Shown: positions 7,052 to 15,307, counted from the stretch's first letter. The stretch: 29,870 nucleotides of DNA from Christensenella sp034926635 (GCA_034926635.1 JAYFQX010000035.1:1-29870); one strand, 5' to 3'. Made by a program: numbers and translations. Notes: generated from the sequence alone by a model not told the origin.

Positions 7052-8056
7052 ATGAGTAAAACAGGAAAGATTATAATTTGGTCCGTTGTTGCGGCAGTCC
7101 TCACAGGCGTACTGGTTTGGGGGATCATCGGCGGGTCAACATGGAACAGTGCGTGGTCTAATTTTACGGGAATCGTCTCTAAGACAGGGCTGAATGTAGA
7201 TGAATGGGTGGATAAACTGCCGGATGACGCGCAAAAAAGTCCGTCTTTCACAAAAGAGGCTGCGGGGATCAAAAGGATTTCACTTCAGTTTGTGGAAGAA
7301 GATATTATTGTAAGGGAAACAGACGATAGTGTGATTAGCGTAAGCCAGGAAAGCAATCAAGCGCTCAATGAAGATGAGATCATGCATTATGGTGTAAAAA
7401 ATGGGGAATTAATGGTACAAAGCGGGAAAACAGGCGGGACGATTTTCAACTGGTCGGCGCAAAAGGATATTACCGTGGTGCTTTCCATACCCAGGGATTT
7501 TGGCGGAATATTGGATGTCCGTTCCGTATCCGGCGATATCGAAGCGCAGGGCGTACGTTCTGCACAGGGGAAATTTTCTACGACATCCGGAGAAATATCG
7601 CTCAATGAAAGTAATTTTGAGAAATCTCTTACGATAGAAAGTGTATCGGGAGAGGTAACGGTACGTGAGGCAGAGGCTGAGAAGCTCAAGGTGGATTCTA
7701 TGTCCGGATCACTGCGTGCGCAGGGACGTTTTAAAGAGAGTATTTTCAGCAGTACATCGGGCGATATCCAGTTGCTGTGCAGCGGTGCGCGTTCTGTGGA
7801 AGCAGAAAACACGAGCGGGGAAATTCTGGTGGATTTATCAGAAACAGAAAAGCTGGAGCAGATTTCGCTGGACAGCGTTTCCGGAGAGCTGGTAGTGCGG
7901 GTCCCGGAGAAGTGTGGGTTTACGGTTTCGCTTGATACGGTTTCTGGCGAACTGAACTGTGATTTCCCCTTGAAGGGCAGCAGTTATTTGGACGGCGCAG
8001 CAGAAATTGATGCGAATACCATTTCCGGTTCTCTGAACATAGAAAACGCGTCATAA
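7052..8056 (+). CDS. DUF4097 beta-repeat membrane-anchored protein
   Basis: A 334-residue protein with one N-terminal transmembrane helix (about 6-27) and then a long repetitive beta-strand region. The repeat core reads roughly S-V/T-S-G-E/D-I/L (VSGDIEAQG, TSGEISLNE, VSGEVTVRE, MSGSLRAQG, TSGDIQLLC, TSGEILVDL, VSGELVVRV, VSGELNCDF, ISGSLNIEN). It therefore forms about nine turns of a probable right-handed beta-helix, outside the cell. This is the DUF4097 pattern found in LiaF/YvlB-like envelope-stress proteins. It lies 15 nt after the HAAS gene and ends the operon at a terminator. Confidence 0.88.
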   Translation: MSKTGKIIIWSVVAAVLTGVLVWGIIGGSTWNSAWSNFTGIVSKTGLNVDEWVDKLPDDAQKSPSFTKEAAGIKRISLQFVEEDIIVRETDDSVISVSQESNQALNEDEIMHYGVKNGELMVQSGKTGGTIFNWSAQKDITVVLSIPRDFGGILDVRSVSGDIEAQGVRSAQGKFSTTSGEISLNESNFEKSLTIESVSGEVTVREAEAEKLKVDSMSGSLRAQGRFKESIFSSTSGDIQLLCSGARSVEAENTSGEILVDLSETEKLEQISLDSVSGELVVRVPEKCGFTVSLDTVSGELNCDFPLKGSSYLDGAAEIDANTISGSLNIENAS

Positions 8057-8103
8057 AAAATTAAGAATAATGAGAGATACAAATAGGGCATGATGTGGTA
8101 AAA

Positions 8104-8135
8104 TGGGGAATAGAAAAGATCTGTTCCCTATTTTT
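8104..8135 (+). terminator. Terminator of the PadR operon
   Basis: A 10-bp stem with two G-U pairs (8104-8113 with 8121-8130) followed by TTTTT. It ends 14 nt before the next ATG, so it could also act as a 5' structure for that gene. Confidence 0.7.
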
Positions 8136-8149
8136 GAAAAGAGGAAGCA

Positions 8150-9436
8150 ATGGAAAAGGACTTAAAGCTGGATACGCCGGGCACGCTGTTTCCGGCCGTT
8201 ACCAGAAAAACAAATACATCGGTTTACCGCATTGCGGCAGTGCTGCTGCGCGCGGTTGATCCAGCCGCTCTGCAAAGGGCTGCCGACAGCACATTAAAGC
8301 GGTTTCCATCTTTCTCGGTATCATTTGAGACATCGGCATTCGGGGAGCGTTTGGCGCACAACGCTGCACCGGTTGTGGTACGTGAAGAAACAGATTATCC
8401 ATGTATGATGATAGACCCGCAAAGGGAGAATGGGCATTTGCTGCGAATCCTTTATTACGGGAACCGTATTTCGCTGGAAGCTTTTCATGCGCTTGCCGAT
8501 GGTATCGGTGCCATGGAGCTTCTCAAAACGTTGATTTATCAATATTTTTTGGAATGCGGGGAGACGCTTGACGCACAAGGGAAGATCATGATGGTGGATG
8601 AGAATCCCAGACCCGAAGAAATGGAAGACGCGATGCTCCGGTATTATAGGGAAAACGCGCCGAAAAAAAATGCGCAGAAACGCGAGATTGCGTTTAAAAT
8701 AAAAGGAACGGTATTCAGACCATACGGCACGAATATTGTGGACGGTATATTGCCGGTGGCAGATTTGAAGGCTGCGGCAAAACGGAACAACGCAACGATA
8801 ACGGAATACCTTACGGCAGTCTTGATTTATTCGATCTACCGTGAAGAGGTAAATGCAGAACTCGACCATGAGCCGATTGTGATTTCAGTCCCTGCAAACC
8901 TGCGGGAGATCGCGAAAACAAAGACGCTGCGAAATTGTTTTTGTATTGTGAATATCTCTGTGCCCTTGAAAAAGAAGCTGACGTTTGAAGAGACGCTGCG
9001 GGATGTGAAGGCACAGTTTGCGCAGAAAATGAACAGGGAGAATCTCGAGTCGTCAATTGCCGAATCCTGTGGGACGTTTGAGCATCCGATCGTCAAAAAT
9101 GTCCCGCGGTTTATGCGGGAGGCTGGAACGCGCTTTGCATTCGCGTTTTTTGCGGAGAATTTGAAGACCATGACGCTCTCGAACGTGGGACAGGTAGACT
9201 TGCCGGATGATGTAAAAAAGCGGATAGATCGGATTGAGGCGGTGGTATATCCAACGGAACGAAGCCCGATCAACTGTTGCATGTGTTCTGCAAACGGCAA
9301 AATGGTGATTTCTTTTATTCGGTCCATTCGGGAAACAAGAGTGATTCGTGCTTTTTTTGGATTTTTATCGCGCGAAGTAGATGCCAAAATAGAAATCTCG
9401 ACAAATGACTGGGGTAAACAAAATGAAGCATTGTGA
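8150..9436 (+). CDS. Condensation/alcohol acetyltransferase-like acyltransferase
   Basis: A 428-residue soluble protein of the CoA-dependent acyltransferase superfamily (condensation-domain and alcohol-acetyltransferase fold). The key sign is H113-x3-D117-G in FHALADGIGAMELLK; the histidine is the expected catalytic base. Downstream ITEYLTAVLIYSIYR and the VISVPANLRE segment match the second half of this fold, including the NLR motif near the substrate channel. GAGGAAG precedes the ATG. The stop overlaps the next gene by 14 nt, so the two products probably work together. Substrate unknown; in similar clusters these pairs are often suspected in lipid or wall-polymer acylation, which is not proven here. 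Confidence 0.78.
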   Translation: MEKDLKLDTPGTLFPAVTRKTNTSVYRIAAVLLRAVDPAALQRAADSTLKRFPSFSVSFETSAFGERLAHNAAPVVVREETDYPCMMIDPQRENGHLLRILYYGNRISLEAFHALADGIGAMELLKTLIYQYFLECGETLDAQGKIMMVDENPRPEEMEDAMLRYYRENAPKKNAQKREIAFKIKGTVFRPYGTNIVDGILPVADLKAAAKRNNATITEYLTAVLIYSIYREEVNAELDHEPIVISVPANLREIAKTKTLRNCFCIVNISVPLKKKLTFEETLRDVKAQFAQKMNRENLESSIAESCGTFEHPIVKNVPRFMREAGTRFAFAFFAENLKTMTLSNVGQVDLPDDVKKRIDRIEAVVYPTERSPINCCMCSANGKMVISFIRSIRETRVIRAFFGFLSREVDAKIEISTNDWGKQNEAL

Positions 9437-10097
9437 CCATTGCAATATATTAATAGAAAGTGAAAGCATGCAATGTCCTTTGTGCGGCAGGAAACTGGTC
9501 GGCAAGGATGAGCCGCACTGTTACCCGCCTTATGAAAAGCTGGCGGGGACAGAATATAAAAAGCGCAGCAAGATTGGTCTGATGGCGGTGGTTACCGCAG
9601 CGATCTTAGGAGCATGCGCACTGGTAAACATTTTATCCCGTGACGTAAACGGCGGTTATTGGTTTATGGATATCGCTGTTATCCTTGCGTATTTGTGGGT
9701 GCTGGTGCTGCATACGGTGAAATCGCATGTGCGGGGAAGCATCAAGCTGTTTGTGCAGGCGGTAATGATTTCGCTGATGCTGCTTGTGTTTGACCTCAAT
9801 GCCGGGCAGGGGATGTGGTCGGTACGGATGGGGATCCCGATCGTCTCTTCCGCAATGATTTGTATCGCTACTTTTATTGTAGGAACCAGAAAACTGAACT
9901 GGAACGACTATATTGCCTATGGGGTAGTTGTGCTGCTGATCGGGCTTGCGCCGCTCACAGCGGTGGAACTTGGCGTCGCGCAAATGGCATGGCCGTTTTG
10001 GTTTTGTGCGTCTTATGGAGTGGTGACGTTTATATTTATGATGACCCGTGCCGATCGTAAATATAAGGAAAGCGCGAAACGCCGTTTCCGGTTTTAG
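9423..10097 (+). CDS. DUF6320-type zinc-ribbon membrane protein
   Basis: A 224-residue protein. The N-terminus holds a zinc ribbon (CDHCNIL...CPLCGRK, two CxxC pairs in about 20 residues). A short linker with a PPYEKL segment and KKRSK follows, then about six transmembrane helices to the end, closing with a basic tail. The ATG at 9423 overlaps the acyltransferase stop and has a GGGG site upstream; an in-frame ATG at 9405 is less likely. The close coupling suggests a membrane partner or anchor for the acyltransferase. Molecular function unknown. Confidence 0.8.
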   Translation: MKHCDHCNILIESESMQCPLCGRKLVGKDEPHCYPPYEKLAGTEYKKRSKIGLMAVVTAAILGACALVNILSRDVNGGYWFMDIAVILAYLWVLVLHTVKSHVRGSIKLFVQAVMISLMLLVFDLNAGQGMWSVRMGIPIVSSAMICIATFIVGTRKLNWNDYIAYGVVVLLIGLAPLTAVELGVAQMAWPFWFCASYGVVTFIFMMTRADRKYKESAKRRFRF

Positions 10098-10130
10098 AGT
10101 CATCCATCAAAATAGATTCTTGTGCAAAGA

Positions 10131-10168
10131 AACCTCTTGCCTCACTCACATGGGCGGAGGTTTTTTTT
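10131..10168 (+). terminator. Intrinsic terminator after the acyltransferase pair
   Basis: A stem of AACCTC..GCC with GGGC.GAGGTT and a loop of about 9 nt, followed by eight T (10161-10168). Confidence 0.88.
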
Positions 10169-10379
10169 CTGAAAATTTTCGCTGACGATGCCGGTTACAA
10201 AACAGAGTGCAGGAAGACCTTCATCGTTTACATGATGAAAAGGCAAAGCGTGGCGGCGCGATGCAAAAAACAATCATTTCTTTATGGTTTATCAAGAGAG
10301 AAATAGGTTGATTATTAAAAAATAGGTTTTGTATCAAAAGTTTAGGTAAGGCAGACCAATCGAGAGGGAGGCATGGAAA

Positions 10380-11228
10380 ATGAAGCGAAAAGTTGAAAAG
10401 CAAGTGACCGGTTACCGGACTGAGGATGGCGCAGGGGTCAGCCTTGTGAGGGTGCTGGGCAATGGAACAACAAGTGAATTTGATCCGATTTTGATGTTGG
10501 ATTCTTTTGACAGCACCGATCCAAAAGCATACACTGCCGGGTTTCCGATGCATCCGCACCGCGGGATCGAAACCATCAGTTATGTATACCAAGGAGGAAT
10601 GATCCATAAGGACAGCCTTGGGAGTGAAGATGCGATTGCAGACGGCGAACTGCAGTGGATGACGGCGGGTTCCGGTATTCTGCATGAGGAAAAAATACCT
10701 GCTGCTCCGCGCCTGCTGGGGGTGCAGCTCTGGCTTAATCTTCCGGCAGTAAATAAAATGACGTCGCCGGAATATCACAGTATTAAAAATGAAGAGATTT
10801 CGGAATTTTTGTTTGACGGCGGTCTTCTGCGGCTGCTCGCGGGAGAATATCAAGGAAATAAGGGATACCAGAGCAAATACTTGCCGCTGGATTATTACGA
10901 TATTCATTTGGAACCTGAAAGCGAAATTACCATTCAAACAGATCCGTCGCGTTCGGTAATGGTATTTACGCTCAGAGGAGACGCAGTCATTGACGATGCT
11001 GTGGTGCTGGAAAAAACAGCGGCAAAGCTGACGGCGGGGAAGTCCGTTACGATTCGAAGTACGGAAAAAGCGGCACAGGTTCTTTTCATCAGTTCTCTTG
11101 CGCTAAAAGAGCCGGTCGCGTGGAGCGGACCGATTGTGATGAACACAAACGATGAGATAAGGCAGGCTTTTGCAGATTTGGAACAAGGTACTTTTTTGAG
11201 GGAAGCAACACGTTATCATAAAGCTTGA
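10380..11228 (+). CDS. Pirin family protein
   Basis: A 282-residue bicupin. The four expected iron ligands of pirins are present: H58 and H60 in MHPHRGIETISY, H102 and E104 in GILHEE. Family members include quercetin dioxygenases and regulators of pyruvate metabolism, and the biological role differs between species. The length is typical. GAGGGAGG lies 8 nt upstream of the chosen ATG. It is transcribed alone between two terminators; the 211 nt upstream (10169-10379) show no gene and no convincing promoter. The presence of a pyruvate/2-oxoacid dehydrogenase operon 4 kb away is suggestive only, since pirin binds and inhibits pyruvate dehydrogenase E1 in Serratia. Confidence 0.92.
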   Translation: MKRKVEKQVTGYRTEDGAGVSLVRVLGNGTTSEFDPILMLDSFDSTDPKAYTAGFPMHPHRGIETISYVYQGGMIHKDSLGSEDAIADGELQWMTAGSGILHEEKIPAAPRLLGVQLWLNLPAVNKMTSPEYHSIKNEEISEFLFDGGLLRLLAGEYQGNKGYQSKYLPLDYYDIHLEPESEITIQTDPSRSVMVFTLRGDAVIDDAVVLEKTAAKLTAGKSVTIRSTEKAAQVLFISSLALKEPVAWSGPIVMNTNDEIRQAFADLEQGTFLREATRYHKA

Positions 11229-11259
11229 GAGTAACGATTAACGCCCGTATATTTTTTCT

Positions 11260-11297
11260 ATAACGCAGAAGGACGAAGAGCCTCTGTGTTATTTTTG
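11260..11297. terminator. Shared bidirectional terminator, pirin / antiporter
   Basis: A 10-bp stem (11260-11269 with 11283-11292, one G-U) followed by TTTT on the plus strand and by an A/T-rich tract on the minus strand. It contains the last codons and stop of the antiporter gene. Confidence 0.75.
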
Positions 11298-12518
11298 TTC
11301 ACTTTTTTTGAGCTCTCCTGCCCATTCAAATCCTTTTTTCGCCGCAATTACAGCAATAATTTCATTGATGATTGCAGCGGCGGCAATCGTACCCTGAATG
11401 ATTTGTGCGCATTCGGGCGCGGGCTTTGTTAACATGGATACAGCAATACCCGTAAATACAAGAGATACGCCTGAATGAGGGAGCAGGGTTAGCCCCAGGT
11501 ATTTCTGGACGTTTTTTGGCGAATGCGTTATTCTTGCGCCGAACCGTGCGCCAAAATATTTTCCCAGGGCGCGTGTGATGATATAAATAACGGTGAATAA
11601 TCCGGCACTAAAAATTAATAGGTAATCCAGGGGCGCGCCGAGGTTCAGTATTACGACAATCATAGCGATGCCGAGCAGCGGATTAAAATCAGTTGTAATT
11701 TCACGAAGACGTTTTTCTGAAACCATGTTGGAAAAGGTTGCGGAAAAAGCCATGCCCATAAGCATAAAATTAAGCAAAGGTTTTGGCATAAGGTACGCAT
11801 TGCATAAAAAGCCGACGCATGCCGTCAAGATGATAAAAAGAACAAGGATGGTGATCGTTACGGGTTTTGACCGCTTCTTTTTTAGCAGAAAACCCGCGGG
11901 GATGCCGACAACGACACCAATGACAAGGGGGAGAAAAACCATAATGGGAATGAAATACAGAGGCAGATTTTCACTGGAGATATTCCTTGCCACAATTGCG
12001 ATCGTGGTGAAAAATACGATGACGCCTACGATGTCGTCAAGCGCGGCCATGGGAATCAATGTCCGTGTAACGGGACCGGACGTCTTGAACTCGCGTACAA
12101 TGGAAAGCGCCGGCGCCGGTGCGGTGGCAAGGGCAATGCCGCCGAAAATAAATGCGAGGTAAACAGGTATGCCATAAAAAATGAAAACAATGCAAAATAC
12201 GCTTGAAACCAGCAGAAAAGTGCCGATGGATTGCGTCAAGGTTGTAATGATCAGGGATTTTCCATATTGCCGGATGCGGCTCCATACGAGTTCTGTGCCA
12301 ATCATCAGCCCTACCGTACATTCCAGGATATGAATGGTCTTTGCATACCACGCTGCATTAAGAAACGTATCATTGAGAAGAGAAAGCGCATGGGGACCGA
12401 GAATCATTCCCGCAATGAGCCAGCCGAGGATCGCCGGTAATTTTATTTTAGAAACGAGTTTGCCAAATAAAAAAGCAAGTATAACAGCAGCGATCATGCG
12501 TGCGATCAGCAGGATCAT
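11289..12518 (-). CDS. Cation:proton antiporter (CPA2 / KefB-type)
   Basis: A 409-residue membrane protein with about 12-13 transmembrane helices. It matches the Na+/H+ exchanger domain of monovalent cation:proton antiporters 2. Seen in sequence: helix-break motif ATAPAP (131-136) in the crossover region, ALDD at 159-162 with the paired aspartates of the ion site, and GLTLLPHSGVSLVF late in the protein. There is no C-terminal TrkA-N domain, unlike KefB/KefC. Its ATG overlaps the tetR stop by 4 nt (ATGA), so TetR and the antiporter are one operon. The ion (Na+ or K+) cannot be read from sequence. Confidence 0.9.
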   Translation of the reverse strand: MILLIARMIAAVILAFLFGKLVSKIKLPAILGWLIAGMILGPHALSLLNDTFLNAAWYAKTIHILECTVGLMIGTELVWSRIRQYGKSLIITTLTQSIGTFLLVSSVFCIVFIFYGIPVYLAFIFGGIALATAPAPALSIVREFKTSGPVTRTLIPMAALDDIVGVIVFFTTIAIVARNISSENLPLYFIPIMVFLPLVIGVVVGIPAGFLLKKKRSKPVTITILVLFIILTACVGFLCNAYLMPKPLLNFMLMGMAFSATFSNMVSEKRLREITTDFNPLLGIAMIVVILNLGAPLDYLLIFSAGLFTVIYIITRALGKYFGARFGARITHSPKNVQKYLGLTLLPHSGVSLVFTGIAVSMLTKPAPECAQIIQGTIAAAAIINEIIAVIAAKKGFEWAGELKKSEQK

Positions 12519-13126
12519 GGCAGCGCCTCCCCTTTGGCGACACCGTACAGCATGTAATCTAATAGCTTATGCAGGGTTTGCTCATGCTGTTGTATAACAT
12601 CCGAGAATGGCAGGTCATAAAAAGCAGGACTGCTAAAATATCCGTTAAACATAGTTTGCATGAGCATAAAATATTCAAGAGCATCTTCTTCGGTTATACC
12701 GGGACGCAGCGAGAGGGCATGCAGGATCTTTTTGAAAAAGATACGATTCCATTTGTCAAAGCATTCCCGCGCTTTGCCGATCTCTTGTATCAGGGGTTTT
12801 GGAGGCTGAAGCGATGTTTCCAAAAAAATATGACCAAGCGCAGGGTTGTCGCTGAAAAACCGAATACGCGCCGATAGATACATTTCTAAGTCTGGGCTAA
12901 CGACCTGTTCTTTTATATAATCCGTCAGCAGACGGTAACAGCGCGCGACGCAAGCGACATATACGGCGTCTTTGTTCTTGAAATTATGATAAAGCAGTCC
13001 TTTGGAAAGACCGTCTCTGCAAATCGCACTCAAAGATGAGCCCTCATATCCTTTTGTTCCGAATTCCAATATGGCTGACGCAAGGATGCGCTCTTTTGTC
13101 CGTTGCGTTTTTATCTTTTGTTCCAT
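12515..13126 (-). CDS. TetR/AcrR family regulator
   Basis: A 203-residue repressor. The N-terminal helix-turn-helix reads RTKERILASAILEFGTKGYEGSSLSAICRDGLSKGLLYHNFKNKD in outline, with recognition helix near residues 41-48. The C-terminal part is all-helical and should bind a ligand, here unknown. I chose the ATG at 13126 because GGAGG stands 8 nt upstream; the 22 extra upstream residues cover the promoter and operator. It precedes the antiporter gene with a 4-nt overlap and very likely represses both through the palindrome at 13145-13168. Confidence 0.92.
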   Translation of the reverse strand: MEQKIKTQRTKERILASAILEFGTKGYEGSSLSAICRDGLSKGLLYHNFKNKDAVYVACVARCYRLLTDYIKEQVVSPDLEMYLSARIRFFSDNPALGHIFLETSLQPPKPLIQEIGKARECFDKWNRIFFKKILHALSLRPGITEEDALEYFMLMQTMFNGYFSSPAFYDLPFSDVIQQHEQTLHKLLDYMLYGVAKGEALP

Positions 13127-13144
13127 ACAAAATTCCTCCACATA

Positions 13145-13168
13145 ATAATAGACCGTGCAGTCTATTAT
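13145..13168. promoter_or_regulatory. TetR operator
   Basis: A perfect inverted repeat with 9-bp arms, ATAATAGAC, 6 nt, GTCTATTAT. It covers the -10 region of the tetR promoter and ends 18 nt before the ATG. Confidence 0.85.
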
Positions 13169-13192
13169 GCTGGAAGCAAATAGAGAAGTCAA
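13164..13192 (-). promoter_or_regulatory. Promoter for tetR-antiporter
   Basis: On the minus strand TTGACT (13187-13192), 17-nt spacer, CATAAT (13164-13169). The -10 lies within the operator. Confidence 0.8.
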
Positions 13193-13227
13193 TGGTTAAA
13201 AATCAAATCAGTATAAAACGGACATTT

Positions 13228-13266
13228 AAAAATGCCGCTTCGAAACCCAAAGATCCCGAAGCGGCA
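13228..13266 (-). terminator. Terminator of the NifU-like/GGGtGRT operon
   Basis: A perfect 10-bp GC-rich stem (13233-13242 with 13257-13266, loop 14 nt). On the minus strand it is followed by TTTTTAAAT. Confidence 0.85.
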
Positions 13267-13298
13267 AATGTTTTGTTGATGTTATTTAAGGATAAGCC

Positions 13299-14297
13299 TT
13301 ATTTCAGCGCTTCTTCGACCGCAACCGCGACCGCCACCGAAGCACCGACCATCGGGTTGTTGCCCATGCCGATGAGGCCCATCATCTCTACGTGCGCCGG
13401 AACAGAAGAACTGCCCGCGAACTGCGCGTCGCCGTGCATACGACCCATGGTGTCGGTCATGCCGTACGAAGCCGGACCCGCAGCCATGTTGTCGGGATGC
13501 AGGGTTCTGCCTGTGCCGCCGCCCGAAGCAACAGAGAAATATTTTTTGCCGTTCTCAATGGCCCATTTTTTATAAGTGCCCGCAACCGGATGCTGGAAAC
13601 GAGTCGGGTTTGTAGAGTTACCGGTAATGGAAACGTCCACGTTCTCATGACGCATAATGGCAACGCCCTCGTTGACGTCGTCACAGCCGTAACAGCGAAC
13701 CTTGGAACGGTCACCGTCCGAGTATTTGGTTTCGGAAACGATATTCAGCTTGCCTGTGGCATAATCATATTCTGTTTCCACATAGGTAAAGCCGTTGATG
13801 CGAGAGATAATCTGCGCAGCGTCTTTTCCAAGACCGTTTAAGATGACCTGCAGGTTCTCTTTGCGGACTTTGTTTGCGGTCTTGGCAATACCGATCGCGC
13901 CTTCCGCGGCAGCAAAGGATTCATGACCCGCAAGGAAGCAAAAGCATCTTGTCTGTTCTTCCAGCAGCATTGCTGCAAGGTTTCCGTGACCAAGACCAAC
14001 AAGGCGCTGCTCAGCAACAGAGCCGGGAATGCAGAATGCCTGCAGACCAATCCCGAGGGCTTCCGCTGCCTGCGAAGCTTTTTTGCAATCTTTTTTGAGT
14101 GCGATCGCCGCGCCGAGCGTATATGCCCAAACCGCGTTTTCAAAAGCGATCGGCTGGATCCCGCGAACGATGCTGTCTACGTCAAGCCCTTTATCGACTG
14201 TATACTGTTTGACTTCCTCAAGGGAATCAAAACCGTATTCTTTCATACATTTTTCGATCTGGGCAATTCTTCTTTCGTAACCTTCAAATTTTACCAT
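13299..14297 (-). CDS. GGGtGRT family protein
   Basis: A 332-residue protein of the family named after its own motif, here SGGGTGRT at 258-265. Function is unknown. The rest is highly conserved-looking and soluble, with several cysteines (C118 and C120 in RCFCF; C202 and C205 in RCYGC) that could hold a metal or cluster. It starts 14 nt after the NifU-like gene with a GGAGGG site, so both form an operon. In anaerobes this family is usually encoded beside such a scaffold protein. This suggests that the two work together, perhaps on iron-sulfur cluster assembly or repair of an oxygen-sensitive enzyme; that is inference. Confidence 0.9.
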   Translation of the reverse strand: MVKFEGYERRIAQIEKCMKEYGFDSLEEVKQYTVDKGLDVDSIVRGIQPIAFENAVWAYTLGAAIALKKDCKKASQAAEALGIGLQAFCIPGSVAEQRLVGLGHGNLAAMLLEEQTRCFCFLAGHESFAAAEGAIGIAKTANKVRKENLQVILNGLGKDAAQIISRINGFTYVETEYDYATGKLNIVSETKYSDGDRSKVRCYGCDDVNEGVAIMRHENVDVSITGNSTNPTRFQHPVAGTYKKWAIENGKKYFSVASGGGTGRTLHPDNMAAGPASYGMTDTMGRMHGDAQFAGSSSVPAHVEMMGLIGMGNNPMVGASVAVAVAVEEALK

Positions 14298-14311
14298 GAT
14301 AATCGCCCTCC

Positions 14312-15004
14312 TTATTGCTTGCGCGGGTCAATGTACTTCACCGCGTCTTCATATCTGCCGTACGTGCCGATGTTTTTCTCGTAAGCGGTCTTGGGATCTT
14401 CGCCGTTGCGGATATCTTCCAGCATTTTGCCAACGCGGACGAATTTATAACCGATTACTTCATCGTTTTTATCGAGAGCCATTTCAAGGATATAACCTTC
14501 GGCAAGCTCTAAATAACGCACGCCCTTTTCGTTGGTAGAGAAAATTGTGCCAACCTGGGAACGCAGCCCCTTGCCGAGGTCTTCAAGACCCGCGCCAATA
14601 GGCAGCCCGCCTTCGGAGAACGCCGTCTGTGTGCGGCCGTAAGCGATCTGTAAAAACAGCTCGCGCATTGCCGTATTGATTGCATCGCAGACAAGGTCGG
14701 TGTTGAGGGCTTCCAGCAGCGTCTTGCCGACGATCGCTTCGCCCGCCATAGCGGCAGAATGCGTCATGCCGGAGCAGCCGCTTGTTTCAATTAAGGCTTC
14801 CTCGATGATGCCGTCTTTTACGTTAAGAGTCAGCTTGCACATTCCCTGCTGGGGAGCACACCAACCGATGCCGTGTGTCAGACCGGAAATATCGGTGATT
14901 TGTTTGGATTTTACCCATTTGCCTTCTTCTGGTATCGGCGCAGGACCGTGGTGCGGACCTTTTTTGACGCATACCATTTCTTCTACTTCTTTTGAGTATT
15001 GCAT
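14312..15004 (-). CDS. NifU/IscU-like iron-sulfur scaffold protein, extended
   Basis: A 230-residue protein whose first half resembles the IscU/NifU_N fold. Candidate cluster ligands are C49 and C56 (GWCAPQQGMC) and C77 (SGCSGMTHSAAMAGEA). A further cysteine is C12. Typical IscU is about 125-150 residues; the C-terminal half (from about 125) is extra and unlike a usual NifU C-terminal CxxC domain. It is the first gene of the pair with the GGGtGRT protein and has a GGAGG site upstream. It is divergent from the 2-oxoacid dehydrogenase operon. The family call is fairly sure, the specific client is unknown. Confidence 0.85.
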   Translation of the reverse strand: MQYSKEVEEMVCVKKGPHHGPAPIPEEGKWVKSKQITDISGLTHGIGWCAPQQGMCKLTLNVKDGIIEEALIETSGCSGMTHSAAMAGEAIVGKTLLEALNTDLVCDAINTAMRELFLQIAYGRTQTAFSEGGLPIGAGLEDLGKGLRSQVGTIFSTNEKGVRYLELAEGYILEMALDKNDEVIGYKFVRVGKMLEDIRNGEDPKTAYEKNIGTYGRYEDAVKYIDPRKQ

Positions 15005-15064
15005 CTGGATTTGAGACCTCCTTAAAAATTTTACTTATCTGAATATATAAGCCATACATAAAAT

Positions 15065-15073
15065 ATTATAGCA
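15065..15073 (-). promoter_or_regulatory. Extended -10 promoter for the NifU-like/GGGtGRT operon
   Basis: On the minus strand TGCTATAAT, an extended -10 element (TGn before TATAAT), about 60 nt upstream of the NifU-like start. No good -35. Confidence 0.55.
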
Positions 15074-15208
15074 TAAGGAAAAGAAGAAGAAAATGGATTC
15101 AAAAATTATATTTTCAGAATTTTTACAAGTGATGAAAAAGCCTTTTTTAAAATCGTTTCGGACAACAAAGAAATTTTGCAAAGATGAGGAAAATATTTGT
15201 AAATAGAA

Positions 15209-15237
15209 TTGACAAAATGAAAAAATATAGGTAAGAT
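15209..15237 (+). promoter_or_regulatory. Promoter for the 2-oxoacid dehydrogenase operon
   Basis: Consensus TTGACA (15209-15214), 17-nt spacer, TAAGAT (15232-15237). The palindromes at 15256-15265 and 15269-15284 lie just downstream, where a bound protein would block elongation or initiation. Confidence 0.8.
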
Positions 15238-15307
15238 AGAACTGTAATAAATGACTTTTGCAAAATAATTTTACAAATGTAAAAAATATGGATGAGCGGG
15301 TGAAAAA

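Larger units (their letters stand above)
15005..15307. other. Divergent intergenic region with several A/T palindromes
   Basis: About 300 nt, very A/T-rich, without a gene. It holds the leftward extended -10 (15065-15073) and the rightward promoter (15209-15237). It also holds several similar short symmetric elements: TTTGCAAA near 15175, ATTTGTAAAT near 15195, the 10-bp palindrome TTTTGCAAAA at 15256-15265, and TTTTACA-AA-TGTAAAA at 15269-15284. These look like related binding sites for a regulator of the dehydrogenase operon, but A/T-rich sequence makes chance symmetry likely. Confidence 0.55.

Noticed and set aside
10221..10937. A 238-residue minus-strand ORF overlapping the start of the pirin gene
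   Set aside because: Antisense shadow; no promoter or ribosome binding site, and it would run through the pirin start.
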